Origin: Saccopteryx bilineata | Lineage: Eukaryota; Chordata; Mammalia; Chiroptera; Emballonuridae | NCBI RefSeq assembly: GCF_036850765.1 | Contig: NC_089491.1 | Location: 93,900,740 to 93,964,739, forward strand | Length of the DNA stretch: 64,000 bases | Direction of reading: 5' to 3' | In this document: piece by piece, positions 32,761 to 44,592 of the stretch | How positions within the stretch are numbered: the first letter of the stretch is position 1 | Layout of the letters: each line of letters starts with the position of its first letter | Position numbers and translations under genes: made by a program | Notes under the pieces: model-generated | Database searches by the model: none | Seen by the model: only the letters and a program-made list of their open reading frames with translations | What the model was told of the DNA's origin: nothing

Positions 32761-33761
32761 TTGATAATCCTTCAGAAGCAGGATTTAAAGATTTTTTTTT
32801 CCAATGAATTGTCCAATACTTATCTGAAGGGAAGTGACTTTCCGTATTTCTTAAAGTCATATGCAGTATGGGCTGCAGACGCAGTTATCACTAGAGCATG
32901 AAATGGATATTGACAGCCTCGGGACACATTTTCTGACCAGGGCTCAAGCTTCAGGGTCGTTGGTTATTTACTCCATAGAGACTGGACAGGATCAATGTCA
33001 ATACATACGATTTTGCAGCTCCTAGAATACTTTAAAATACATTTTTGGTAACCCATACGCTTGAGAAATTAACTCAGTTGGGGTATCTTGTTTAGATTAC
33101 TAAACTACATAGATATATAAGTTCAAGCAGTGACAAAAGAGGGGAGAGTGATATCAGCAAGAGTGCAGAACTCTCTAATGTATTCAGTGCTCTGCAGTAC
33201 CCAAGTAGCAATTGCCATGGAAAAAGTTCAATGATGATTTAATTTAAAAGTTCCCTGTGCTTTATCATTCATGTTTAATTATAGTTAGTTCATTAATTAC
33301 TTCCCTGAGAAGTGAGACTGGGAAGAGAATTAAATGGTACTTTAAAAAGCTAATTTTGCAAACAATTAAATGAAGCCAAATATAATTGATAATTGCTGTA
33401 ACAACTGGCCTTAAGGCATTCCTCTTTAGAAAAAAAATGTTGTTTAGACTTTGACAATATGTGGGAATAGAAACTCTCCATAACTTTAAGTAAGCATGAA
33501 AAAGTCAAAATAAAGACAATTAAACTTTTTGTAAAATTGGACTCAAGTTAAAAGTGGCAACTTTAGTAACATAAATTTTAATACTTTCTTGGAAATGAAA
33601 TGTGGTTGGTGATAATCTCATTTGAAAGTTAAAATATATTTCAACCATCATAAAAATATGGATTTACAAAAGGCAATAAAACTTGCATGACTGTTCTGTC
33701 TTTTTGAGGGAAGCACTGCTCTCTTGAACCTCTCTTTCCTAGTGCTTGTATGCATCTTTTA
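32761..33761. other. AT-rich non-coding stretch
   Basis: No gene or named repeat seen. Confidence 0.4.
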
Positions 33762-33770
33762 GAATTTTCA

Positions 33771-34090
33771 GGCCCTGGCCAGTGGCTCAGTGTATAGAGC
33801 ATCCGCCTAGTGCATGGACGTCCCAGGTTTGATTCTAGATCACACAGGAGAAGTGACCATCTGCTTCTCTCCTCCTTCCTTATCCCCCTTCTTTCCCTCT
33901 TCCCCTCCCACAGCCATAGGCTTGATTGGTTCCATGCATGGCCCCAGGTGCTGAGGTAGCTCCATTGGAGCACATCAGCCTCAAGCACTAAGTACCTGAA
34001 CATGGACCTCAGATGAGATTGCTGGGTGGATTCTGGTCAGGTGCATACAGGAGTCTGCCTCACTATCTCCCCTCCTCTCACTGAAAAAAA
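33771..34090 (+). mobile_element. Dimeric tRNA-derived SINE (Rhin-1-like)
   Basis: The head GGCCCTGGCCAGTGGCTCAG leads to a B-box (GGTTTGATTC), a CACACAGGAGAAG linker, CTTCCCCTCCCACAGCC and the second unit with GATTGCTGGGTGGATTCTGG. An A tail closes the copy. Its flanks AATTTTCA (33763-33770) and AATTTTTTCA (34091-34100) are a blurred target duplication. About ten bases are missing from the TGGTCAGGGC block. Confidence 0.88.
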
Positions 34091-34139
34091 AATTTTTTCA
34101 AAATGGAACCCCATGCTAAATTGAGTACAACATAGTTTT

Positions 34140-34215
34140 AAAATATTATCAAACATCTACTCTGTGACAGATTGTGTGGCAGGCACTATGCTCAATGTTA
34201 GAGCATCTTCACAGC
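34140..34215 (-). mobile_element. MIR-like relic
   Basis: AAACATCTACTCTGTGACAG..GTGGCAGGCACTATGCTCAATG is the reverse complement of a MIR-type 3' end. Confidence 0.5.
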
Positions 34216-37200
34216 TCACAGGTTTGGCGTGAGAACACATTCTGAGACATGCACTAATTTTGCTACTGCCATCACTTTGTTTCCCATGTCCACGTTACCC
34301 TGTGTGTGGGCTCGGCTCACAGTCCTCTCTGACCCAGTGATACTCCGGGACCTCCCTCAGTGAATATACTGAAGTTGACTCTTCCTCTTCACCTTGAGTT
34401 ATTTCTAATCCTCTTGATTCTGCTAAGATTCCTTTTCTCTGAAGTACTGAATTTCTTTCTCTCTGCATCTGGTCCTAAACACAAAAGCATTCAGAGAAAT
34501 AGCAGAGTAAAGACTTAGAGCAGGTTGCCTCACACTATCCCTGAGCAGTCCATTCTCTGTTAAACCTTTTCAATATAAGGGAGGAGGGCCAGGTGTCATC
34601 TGTAGAGAGACCAGGACACATGAGAAATTACTTCATGCTGAATCTGAAAGTATGTGTGGACATGCTGTCCCTTTTCATCTTTGAGGTATTGAAATGATCT
34701 GAGAACAGTGAGAAGAAAAGTCTCTTCCACCACAGACTGACCTAGTCATTGTAAAGAGTAGAAGAAGGAAACGCATTGCCTTGTATACATAGGTAATAGA
34801 ATTGAAGTGAATCATTTTGGTATATAAAAGAGGTAAGATACATTCTGGATACACGGCAAATGACTCAGAGTCCAGAGTACGCTATTGTGAAGAAAGCAGC
34901 TTCCTCAGTGAAAGAAATTAACTGTACACTTTCCATAATAAGCAAGGAATCTACCAACATTTTGGCCACTAAAAGAGGCAAGTAAGGGAGAGAGCCATGA
35001 CAAAACAGACCAGAGATGAGAGCACAAGGAAAATGAAGCCTACGGGAGGTACTGCAGTGGAGGAGTGGGTAGAACTTCCACCTTAGCGTGACAGTCACTG
35101 TCAAATTGATCCGCAAATAAAGTTTTAGCAATTTGCTAAATAACTAACAGTATAGAAAAGTAAACCATTTTCCTACCCTCACCTGCACTGGGTACTTCAA
35201 TGCTTTTAAATGATTATTATCTTGATAATCCTATTTTGTTTTATTTTTATATACAACACCTAGAGAGACTTCAAACTTTTATTGGTAGTTTAAATTCATT
35301 GCTCTATACATTGGTAAAAGCGTTAACAATAGTTACTGCAGTAATAATAATTGATATTAAATAATATATTTGTTATGTTCACTTCAAGCAGGTCTCATAT
35401 GGGCATGCTGTTCAGTCCACAAGGCTCCTGTGAAGCCCACTCTTCTTTCTAACATTTGTAATTGAGGTGATGGACATTTGGTAATTGAACGTTTGAAGTG
35501 GGAATTACCTGTTTCGCATACAAGCCACAAAATTATGTTTGCCTTGCTTATTGTTTCCTGTCAACAAATCTCCTTGTGTCAAGATGCCAGATTAGACCAA
35601 AGGAGAAAGAACAAGACCTGATTCAGAATACAGTAAATTTATGATACTTTAAATCTCATTGTTTCCTGGTAACAAAGTCAGGCACAGGCATTATAATTGC
35701 CTTGTATTTTTTTCTGTAATTGCTTCAGATACTTTTTGAACATAGGTGAACTAAGGTCTCCTTAACTGTGAGTATCTTTAGAGCCAATTAAATTTGTATT
35801 CCTAAGGTTTAGGACAGTGCCTGGCACAAGGCAGTTATTAATGAGTATAGTAAAATGGTTTCTGATTATATGAATGAATTTAAAAGAACTAATATAATAA
35901 AACAATAAAATGTACAAGTGACACTCAAGACTGAATTTTTTTAAATGTCAAATTAAAAACAAAATTATCCTGGCATCTCTTTTTCACACAGTTGAAATTC
36001 TAAAAATGCATTCTATTGACACAGTGCTTCCCTCTTCCCATCATTCATGACAACGCATTTCTCTCATTTGATGGGTGGAAGCTATTGGCATTTTCTGTAG
36101 AAGCATTTGCAAAGATTACACATTCTCAAAGTTTGGTGCATTCTTTGATAGAGAAATGTGCTGCATTGACCTGACAGTTGTAAAATATTTGAGATTCACT
36201 GTCTTTATTTTCTGTGGATAATGAGAAATAGCTCCTCTTTGCTAAATAGTAAATAAAAGTTACTTTCCCACATAAATATTGTTAGTCATAGCATTTATCA
36301 TCTTGATAAATAAGGGGATATATTTATCTTCAAGAACTTAATTAAAAGCATGTAACTCAAGGCCAATAAACACCTTGAAGAACTTAATAATTTTTATGAA
36401 TTGAAAAATAAATTCAATAGGAAATGTATTATAATTTGTCTATTTAAATAAGCATTCTTTTCTGATTTCATTTTTCATTACAAAGGCAACCCAATTTCAT
36501 TTTCTCTAATTAAAGACTATTGATCTATTAAGAAATAATAAACCATATATAATATAACTCTTCACCACTGAGAGATTAAAGCTAGTAATTATTATATGTT
36601 CTTCCCATATTTTTATATATAAATATATATTTATGAGAGGTAATAATTTGTGTATATCATTTGCAAGACTAATAAAAAACAAAATTGTAATTTCATTACC
36701 AAGTTTTCTTGTCAATAAATACTGGCTCCAAAATCATTGTGAGGACTTAACTACCATTTATTTAAACCATCTGCTTAGAGAAAATTTAGATTGTTTACAG
36801 TACTTGCTTATAATAAAAAACACTGCAGTAAATATTTATGACTATCTGGTCCACTCTAAACTTGAAGGCCAGCATTCCTGTACACTAGTTATATGCTTTA
36901 GAGCACTTATTATTTTCCTAAATGAGAAGCAGAATAACTTTAAAAATTTTAAGTGTTTAATACCAAATGTCAAGTTGTTTACCCTGAAACTCTACATGTT
37001 TACATTTCCATCTATAGTATATGGGCCTGCTCATAAAATTTAATACTCCATTTAAATAATGCTGTCTTTCCTTGGAAATTTAGCTACTGACTATATTTCT
37101 AAATAAAAACCATAACATATGCTTTGATATACTGTTTCAAGTGAAAGCAGAAGTTTATTGCACATACTTTTTCTTCCTAATGACACACCTACATTCTTCA

Positions 37201-37242
37201 GTCCACAGAGTATCTTGGGAAAAGATTTTTAAAAGATATGTT
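34216..37242. other. AT-rich non-coding stretch
   Basis: No supported gene. A MIR/L2-like scrap lies at about 35805-35860 (TTTAGGACAGTGCCTGGCACAAGG, plus strand). A 136-codon plus-strand open frame at 36633-37043 sits in AT-rich DNA and has no recognisable domain or plausible exon context. Confidence 0.4.
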
Positions 37243-37257
37243 AAAACCATGCAGTCA

Positions 37258-37633
37258 GGACCTGGCCGGTTGGCTCAGTGGTAGAGCGTCGGCCTGGTGT
37301 GCAGGAATCCCGGGTTTGATTCCTGGCCAGGGCACACAGGAGAAACACCCATCTGCTTCTCCACCCCTCCCCCTCTCCTTCCTCTCTGTCTCTCTCTTCC
37401 CCTCCTGCAGCCGAGGCTCCATTGGAGCAAAGTTGGCCCGGACGCTGAGGATGGTTCCATGACCTCTGCCTCAGGTGCTAGAATGACTCTGGTTGCAACA
37501 GAGCAACGCCCCAGATGGGCAGAGCATCGCCCCCTGGTGGGCATGCTGGGTGGATCCTGGTAGGGAGCATGCAGAAGTCTGTCTGACTGCCTCCCTGTTT
37601 CCAACTTCAGAAAAAAAAAAACCAAAAAATAAA
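37258..37633 (+). mobile_element. Dimeric tRNA-derived SINE, best-preserved copy
   Basis: The head CCTGGCCGGTTGGCTCAGTG is followed by an intact-looking B-box region (GGGTTTGATTCCTGGCCAGG). The second unit reads GGGCAGAGCATCGCCCCCTG then GGGTGGATCCTGG. That order mirrors TAGAGCGTCGGCCTGGTG..CCCGGGTTTGATTCCTGG in the head, so the body is a second tRNA-like monomer. Target copies AAAACCATGCAGTCA (37243-37257) and AAAACCATGTAGTCA (37634-37648) differ by one base. Good proxy for the family consensus. Confidence 0.95.
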
Positions 37634-37649
37634 AAAACCATGTAGTCAT

Positions 37650-38548
37650 ACATAGAATCAATCATGAAATTATCCCTCAAGATTTGTAAGTGCCATGTGA
37701 CTTTCCAGACAAAATAAATTTGTCAGTTTTGTGCATATATGCACGCATGTGTATATGTGTATATGCATATATACACTTTCTACACTGACACAGATACATA
37801 CATACGTTAGATGTGTTTGTAGAGGTACCTTTTCTTTTTCCAAAATTGGAATCATACCAAATGTATTACATGTACTTTTTGTTACTTACCATTGAACACT
37901 TCACGGAGACTTTTCCTTTTGGTTTTTATAACTTCCTTTTGAATATGAAAGTATTTTCACTTATTCCAGCATGTCAGGTTCATAATTCCTAACTCAGCAA
38001 TCTCAACCTATCAAAAAATAAGTATTTTGAATTTACTATAAACTCTTTCCATTTCTATTTTTGTTAGCATCATCAGAAAAGCCAAGAATTGACTATAATG
38101 CAACCTTGTTTTTTCTTGTGAAGCTATTTCTGCATTGAATTTTTTAAAAAGTACTGTGTTATCAACAAAATGACAGTAAAATTAGTTTCACATATGATTC
38201 ATTTTAAAAGGAAGAGAAAGGAAATTTGCACTTTTGTTGTATCTGTCTTTGGATACTGAGTTTAAAGTGCGAAGAGCTGAATTTTATTTATTCCCATTAA
38301 CTAACTAAGGCCAGCATCCTCAGATCAGATTATGAGCATTTATTTTAATTAATGATAATACTTCAAAAATAAAGTAGGCACACTTGCTACATGTGGATAA
38401 TCTTTGAAAACATTAGGTTGAGCAAAAGGAGCCTAATGCATCAGGACCCTCAGCTCGCCCTCTCTCTCTTAGTTGTGGTGTCATTTTTCCTTTTCACTCT
38501 TAAAGTAGTGTAGTCTAAACATGATTAGTCTAAAAGTGAAAGGCATAA
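37650..38548. other. AT-rich non-coding stretch
   Basis: No gene. Short alternating TATG/CATA text at 37733-37805. No named repeat. Confidence 0.4.
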
Positions 38549-38560
38549 CTGAGCATTCCT

Positions 38561-38912
38561 TTTTTTTTTTCTTCTTTTCCAAGTGAAATAAGGGGAGGTA
38601 AAGATTCTCCCGCATGTACCCCAACCAGGATTCACCTGGTGACCCCTGTCTGGGGCTGATGCTCTGACCATCTGTGGCAAACTCACAACCAACCTATTTT
38701 TAGCACCTGAGGTGTGGTTCCATGAAGCCATTTTCAGTGCCCTGGTCAATGCACTAAACCCCATGGAGCCTTGGTTATGGGAGGGAAAGAGAGAGAGAGA
38801 GAAGGGTGGAGAAGCAGATGGGCACTTCTCTTATGTGTCCTGACTGGGAATCAAACCCAGAACATTCACATGCCAGGCCGATGCTCTACTACTGAACCAA
38901 CCAGACAGGGCC
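38561..38912 (-). mobile_element. Dimeric tRNA-derived SINE, minus strand
   Basis: The T run at 38559-38570 is the tail. The second monomer is at left and the head ends at AACCAACCAGACAGGGCC at right. Target copies TGAGCATTC (38550-38558) and TGAACATTC (38913-38921) differ by one base. Confidence 0.9.
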
Positions 38913-38924
38913 TGAACATTCTTC

Positions 38925-40884
38925 AGATGTGAGAAAATCTCTACAAATGGCAACAGTTCTCCATATGTGCCCAAAGCAGACATGGGTGTATCATACCTAC
39001 CTAAGTCACCCTATGACTTATTTCCTCTAATATACCCTTCATTCTCAATTACTATTCTAACCCATTGTCTGCTGTCCCTACCCACCCATATGCTCAACTT
39101 GCTGTATGAGTCATACTTGCACTCTTTTGTCCACAGGTGTTGTGGGATGCACCCTTCAGCTGAAAAAAATATATATATGTTTTATCTATTTTTCTTGACA
39201 TGTATATACCTGCCAGACCCATGTGACCAATATTTGTAAGCAAATCAGCTGGTCCCAGAATGCTGAGCCCCTGGTCTCTAATCAATAATGTTTCTCATTC
39301 ACCAAAGTCGCCACTTGGGAAACTAGACGTGGTCATTATTTTCCATCCTCTGGAATATTTTTTCCACCATTGTTTCTTATTTTCACCCTGGGATCTGCTC
39401 AAAGGATCATCCAAATGATCAGGTTCTTAATCTAGAGCCAGAAAATAATCTTTTTACTTTTAACGTACACACGCATTAATAATTCTGTCCTAGGAAAATT
39501 GGATATAAAAGAGTGTAAGCCCAACAAAGTGCTTCCAGGTAAACGTATTCCCTGAGGAATCACACACACAAAATAAGATTGAAATGTTTTTCTAAATAGA
39601 TTTTTTTTTAATTTATAAATTAATAAAAGGGGAAAAAAGCAAAAGCAAATAGTAAAAGTAGGGTGACAGGACATCAGTTTTAAAATATATTTTTGTTTAA
39701 AATAATATAAATGCTAAAAATACATACAAGAGTGTAGGGGCTAAAAATAAAGTATTTTAAATGCCTTTTGCATAATTATTTTTGTTTATAATTTGTTTAT
39801 AACTTTTTAGTTTTTCTTTTACAGACTACATATTGCTTATGTAGGTATTATTATACCCTTTCAAATGACTTGTAAATATGTTTTTCTTTATTCTTTATCT
39901 CTTATGTGTGTGTTGTAGTGTGCGTGCGTTTTTCCCTTTATCATTCAAAACTTTTGTGTTATGCTTTGAAAAGCTGAAAAACAGTTGTTACTCTCAATAT
40001 TATGATTTTGTTTTTTGTAAACTGTGTGTGATATTAAGGCAAAGGATGATAGAAAAATCTTTTCTTTTTTATAACAAGCTTTTTACAGATACACATCAAC
40101 TGGCCCCTGGGAATAGAATGACATTGCATTTAATGGAGCTGAACATGTTTGGAATCATCAAGTACAAGATCAATCAGGCAGAAAATTGATGGCTCCATAA
40201 ATTTGTACAGAAGCCTTTCAGTGAACCTACCTACAATTTATAAGCACTGGCAAGAAGGACATGTACAGAAATAATCCACACATTTTACTGCTAAGTGACT
40301 TTGAGATTTAGAAATGTCGTAAACTTTATGTGCACATGCACACACACAAACACACACGTTTGTAGACTTAAAATGTGTTAACTATTCTCAGAAAACAACT
40401 AAAACTCAAAACATTATTAGATTTTATACGTTTTATTTCCATTTGTATGTGCAACTTGTTGGCTTTATATATATCAACGTTTCTAATGTCACCTCCCCAA
40501 TATCTTTATAATTTATTAGTTACCCTAGACTTGAAGTCCCTTCCTTAGTTAACCATTTTAGCACTTATCTTTATAAATTCAGAAAATGCAAGCATTTTTC
40601 AACTTCTTGCTCTATCTAAACTCCACATAATGCTTTGCCGATTATGCTTGTTTTTGAACAAGATAATTTGATCTGACGTCACATAGGTTGGATACCTTAT
40701 TACTTAAATTATAATAAACATGTCACCTGTTTTTATTAATGAAGTTGTTACGCAAAATATGGTCAGATTCAGAACTTGTCGATAGAAACTCCTATGGGTA
40801 GACAACAGACATTAATCTACCCATTTTCAGATGGTTACTTAAAATCTATGACTCCATCTAAACATACTGATATCCAATCAGCAC
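38925..40884. other. AT-rich non-coding stretch
   Basis: No gene supported; open frames such as 39878-40189 lie in T-rich low-complexity DNA. No named repeat. Confidence 0.4.
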
Positions 40885-42008
40885 TTTTTTTTTCTCCTTC
40901 TGAGAGGAGAAGAGATAGAGAGACAGACTCCTGCATGTGCCCAGACCAGGATTCACAAGACAACCCTCATCTGGGGCCAGTTCTCTGTCCATCTTATGCT
41001 CCCAACCCAACCGAGCTATTTTTAGCACCTGAGGCAGAGGCTCTATAGATACATCCTCAATGCCTGGAGCCAATGTGCTTAAACCAATTAAGCCATGGAT
41101 GCAGGCAGGGAAGAGAGAGAGAAAAAGAAAGGGGAGGGGTGGATAAGAAGATGGTCACTTCTCCTGTGTGCCCTTGAGGAGCCACTGAGCCACTTCACCC
41201 GCAGGTGTTGTAAGGTACCAAAACTACAGAATTAATATTAATATTTTAAGAGGCTTGGAGAACATTTTATTAATTTGGGTTAAGGTGTGCAGAGAAATTG
41301 TGAGAATAGTCTCTGTACTGTGTGATTGGCATAACCAGGATGGCCCTTGGCATTGTATTGTAAATGCAAAGGGGAGGAAAACATGGATCCCCAGACATTC
41401 CACCACACCTGTGGGGAAAGGGGTGAGTGGTTAGCCAGCTGCAGGGAGAGAAAAGCCAAAATAAACCTTTTCTTGTAACTATGAGCCATTTGCCGGCATT
41501 TGTCCCCATGGAAACTACCTCTCCTATGTAAATGCATGTAGTTCACACGTGTGACTCTGGACAGAGAGATAGCAGATGAACACTAGATAATACGGGAATG
41601 CCTTTTAATATGTAAAAAGATATCTTTCTGCCATTGTGTTGACTTGTAAATTTTGTTTTCTCCAAAAGGATGTATGGCTTGCAAATTGAACATGTTCCTA
41701 TTATGTTAAAGGACTATAACCAATAGTGGTAAAGGGCTCCTAATTACAATTTTTGCTTCTGTACTTCCCACTTACAAAACTATAAAAACTAAGTAGAACA
41801 AAGGGCCGGTGCGCGCTCTCTCATACCAATGTTGGAGTTGCCGCCGCTTGGCCAAGCTAGACAATAAAGCTTTGGTGTGTAATCGATGGACTTTGTTTGT
41901 GTCTTCAATGTTCTGGGTCCCTCCTGATTAGAATTAACACCCTGACCGGGAATCAAACCCAGGATGTTCACACAGCAGGCCAACGCTCTACCACTAAGTC
42001 AATTGGCC
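40885..42008 (-). mobile_element. Dimeric SINE, minus strand, split by an ERV LTR
   Basis: The tail T run is at 40885-40893, the body extends to 41174 (CTCCTGTGTGCCCT) and the head is at 41944-42008 (GACCGGGAATCAAACCC .. AAGTCAATTGGCC). The gap is the 765 bp LTR at 41175-41939. The SINE reads through cleanly once the LTR and one CCCT copy are skipped. Confidence 0.92.
41175..41939 (+). mobile_element. Class I (gammaretrovirus-like) solo LTR inside a SINE
   Basis: It starts TGAGGAGCCACTGAGCC and ends GATTAGAATTAACA. The exact four-base target duplication CCCT is at 41171-41174 and 41940-41943. A TATA-like TATAAAAAC is at 41781-41789 and AATAAAGC at 41863-41870, with CGCGC and GCCGCCGC-containing text between. 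The U3 has a CACACGTGTG palindrome near 41545. No internal region remains, so it is a solo LTR. Four-base duplication plus AATAAAGCTTTGG is typical of class I ERVs. Confidence 0.93.
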
Positions 42009-42009
42009 T

Positions 42010-42780
42010 TAATGAAGTCTTTAGGGATAACATGAGAAATAACCCTGCTAAAGTATAGAAATGCTGTATATACTGCCTTCCTTAGCTTTATCAGCTTAAT
42101 AACCTCATCAACCTTAGTAGATAAAATTAACCTTGCAATTGCCTCTTTGGTGTCATCGAAGTTATGAAATATTACTGTATCAAGAGAAGTTTCTACAAGT
42201 GGGAGTCTTTCGGTTCATCTGTTTTCTTTTTTGTGATTATGTAAATATTTCACTAGTATACATAATTTTTAATACTTTATATGATTATATAATTTCACAT
42301 GCTTGCTTTTGAATCTAAAATGACACAGGAAAAAAAAAACAAAACCAATTAAAAGTAATTCATAATTTATAATTTCAATATTTGGAGTTAGCTTGCATTG
42401 ACATGTTTTGAATATCCACCTAAATGTATAATTATATTTATAGTTATCTATATTTTTATTTCAAATGTAATTTTATATCTATCAATTAATATTAAGAACA
42501 GACATGTATCCAAAGAAGCAAAAACAAAATGAAAGCGTGATATTAAAAAGAAACAAAATCTAAATACAGAGATCTTAAGGGGTATGTACATTACAAATAT
42601 CAGTAGCAACCTTAAGAAAATATTCCCTTCCTTTGTCACCCAAAATGCTTTTGACAAATGACCTACTCGGCTACATAAGGGCTCTTGGAAAGTGTGTTAT
42701 AATTTAGGCTCCAGTGGCTTCTCTCTAACGAGCATCTTTTTTCCCTAGTTAAATTAAATTTGTTCTTTTCTGGAAATTAA
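42010..42780. other. AT-rich non-coding stretch
   Basis: No gene or named repeat seen. Confidence 0.4.
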
Positions 42781-42984
42781 ATTTATTTCTCTTTGAGATT
42801 CTGATTTCAATTCTTTTGAATATATTCTCCAAAATTGTTTTGCTGGATGATATGGTAGTTTTAATTTTAATTTGGGGGATATACTCCATATAAGAGTTTT
42901 TTCATAGCAGCTTCAACACTTTATATTTCCACATACAGTACACAAGAGTTCCAAATTTTTTACGCCTTGCCAAACATTTTTTTT

Positions 42985-43212
42985 TTAAATATCTTTTTCT
43001 TTTTCTTTTTTTTTTTCTTTTTTTAATATTTTATTCATTGATTTTTTTTAGAGAGAGAGGAGTGAGAGAGACAGAGAGAGAGAGAGAAGGGGGAGGAGCA
43101 GGAAGCATCAACTCCCATATGTGCCTTGACCAGGCAAGCCCAAGGTTTCGAACCGGCGACCTCAGTGTTCCAGGTCGACGCTTTATCCCACTGTGCCACC
43201 ACAGGTCAGGCC
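42985..43212 (-). mobile_element. Short tRNA-derived bat SINE (type A), minus strand
   Basis: The left end is a T-rich tail, followed by an AGAGAGA-rich segment and GTGCCTTGACCAGGCAAG. The B-box complement GGTTTCGAACCGGCGACCTC comes next, and the head ends GCCACCACAGGTCAGGCC. Target copies GCCAAACATTTT are identical at 42969-42980 and 43213-43224. It lies in the inverted part of the old L1 and is much better preserved than the L1. Confidence 0.93.
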
Positions 43213-43956
43213 GCCAAACATTTTTTTATAATAGCCATCCTAGTTGGTGTGAGGTGTTATCACACTGTGGGTTTGCTTACTCTTTCCCTGGTGGTCTGTG
43301 ATGTTGAACATCTTTTCATGGACCTGTTGGCCATGCATATGTTTTTCTTAGAGAAATATCTATTCAAGTCCTTTGCTAATTTTTAAACCAGTTTATTTGT
43401 TTTGTTTTTGCTACTGATATGTAGGAATTTTGTATATACTCTGTACATTATGCCCTTGTCAGATATAAGGTTATCAAATATTTTCTCCCATTCTGTAGTT
43501 GCCTCCTAATTTTATTGATTGTTCATTTGCTGTGCTGAAACTTTTTAGTTTATGCAGTCCTACTTGTCTGACTTTGATTTGTTTTCTGTATTTTGTGTCA
43601 TATTCAATAAATTACTTCCAAGGCCATTATCTGCACTCCCATATTCATCACAGTATTATTCACAATAGTCAAGTTATAGAAATAACCTAAATATCTATGA
43701 ATGGATAAATGGATAAAGAAAAAGTGCTATGAACACAATAGTATATACATAAAATTATGCATTAGTCAGCCTTCAAAAAAAGGAAGGTAACCATGTCAGA
43801 TGCGAGGACATAAACGAACCTGGAGGACATTATGCTAAGTGAAATAAGCCAGACACGGAAGGACAAGCACTGCCTGACTCCACTTATTCTATCAGGTATT
43901 TAAAATTGTCAAACTCATAGAAGCAGAGAGTACAGTGGTAGTTCAGGGACTGTGAG

Positions 43957-44392
43957 TGCTGCGGACCAGCGTGGCTCCTAATAATGGTGTGGAATTAAGG
44001 AAACATACTTAATAAGAAAAAATGGGACTGGGAGGACTCTTCAAATGCTGATGGCAATATCGGAGTGCCCCATACCCTCAGTGCTTTATTATATAGCCAT
44101 ATGCAAATCAAGGAAGTCCTTGATACAAAGTTACACATCCAGGCTAAAACAGGAACTCTCCCAAGGCATAAACAGGAATCCCCCTACCATGCATAAGTGA
44201 AATCAACCAACATCTAAACAAACAAAGAGTAAGAGGAAGGGCATGTAAATTGCTTCCAGCAACTTAAGGAAGCAAATGAAGTGGGTGCAAATACTCAGCA
44301 TCATAGCCAATATGGAAGTGGTGGGGAGAGAACTCAGGCTTTTGCTAAGCCTGGAATCTACAATGGCTTTTTGCCATTTATGGTCCACAACA
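43957..44392 (-). mobile_element. Solo LTR (class II-like) inside the L1 3' end
   Basis: The plus text runs TGCTGCGGACCAGCGTGGC .. TGGTCCACAACA, so TGTTGTGGACC..CCGCAGCA on the minus strand. AATAAAGCACTGAGGG (44076-44090 on plus) gives the polyadenylation site. Flanks TGTGAG (43951-43956) and TGTGGA (44393-44398) share four of six bases, an eroded six-base duplication. L1 3' UTR sequence resumes to the right at about 44430, confirming an insertion. Confidence 0.72.
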
Positions 44393-44510
44393 TGTGGAAG
44401 AGGGAAAAACAAAGGGAAAAGGGCCAGTTTTTTTTCAACAAGTATGAAGTTTAAGTTATGCAAAATGAGTAAGTTTTAGAGATCTGCTATATGACTAAAG
44501 TACCTATAGT

Positions 44511-44560
<50 letters not shown>

Positions 44561-44592
44561 ATCTATCTATCTATCTATCTATCATCTATCTC
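44511..44592. repeat. (TCTA)n microsatellite, interrupted
   Basis: About 20 TCTA units with two ATC interruptions, located at the 3' end of the L1. It may have grown at the L1 tail. Confidence 0.95.

Larger units (their letters stand above)
42781..44510 (+). mobile_element. 5'-inverted L1 insertion carrying a SINE and an LTR
   Basis: From 42781 to about 43627 the L1 ORF2 3' region reads on the minus strand (for example AACTACCATATCATCCAGCAA and CAGAATGGGAGAAAATATTTG after reverse complementing). From about 43628 L1 reads on the plus strand, starting TATCTGCACTCCCATATTC, through GCTAAGTGAAATAAGCCAGACA to the 3' UTR piece at 44430-44508. The two halves are adjacent in the normal L1 order, so this is one insertion with a 5' inversion of the twin-priming type. 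It is interrupted by a SINE (to 43212) and an LTR (43957-44392). The remnants are old, with no intact frame. Confidence 0.8.

Noticed and set aside
33641..34003. 120-codon minus-strand frame
   Set aside because: Covered by the SINE at 33771-34090; an antisense shadow.
36633..37043. 136-codon plus-strand frame
   Set aside because: AT-rich, no domain, no plausible splice sites and no homology recognised; probably chance.
37258..37345. tRNA gene candidates at SINE heads
   Set aside because: The A and B boxes and cloverleaf-like text belong to tRNA-derived SINEs. Bodies, A tails and target duplications show they are retroposons, not tRNA genes.
37275..37661. 128-codon minus-strand frame and overlapping plus-strand frames
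   Set aside because: All are translations of the SINE at 37258-37633.
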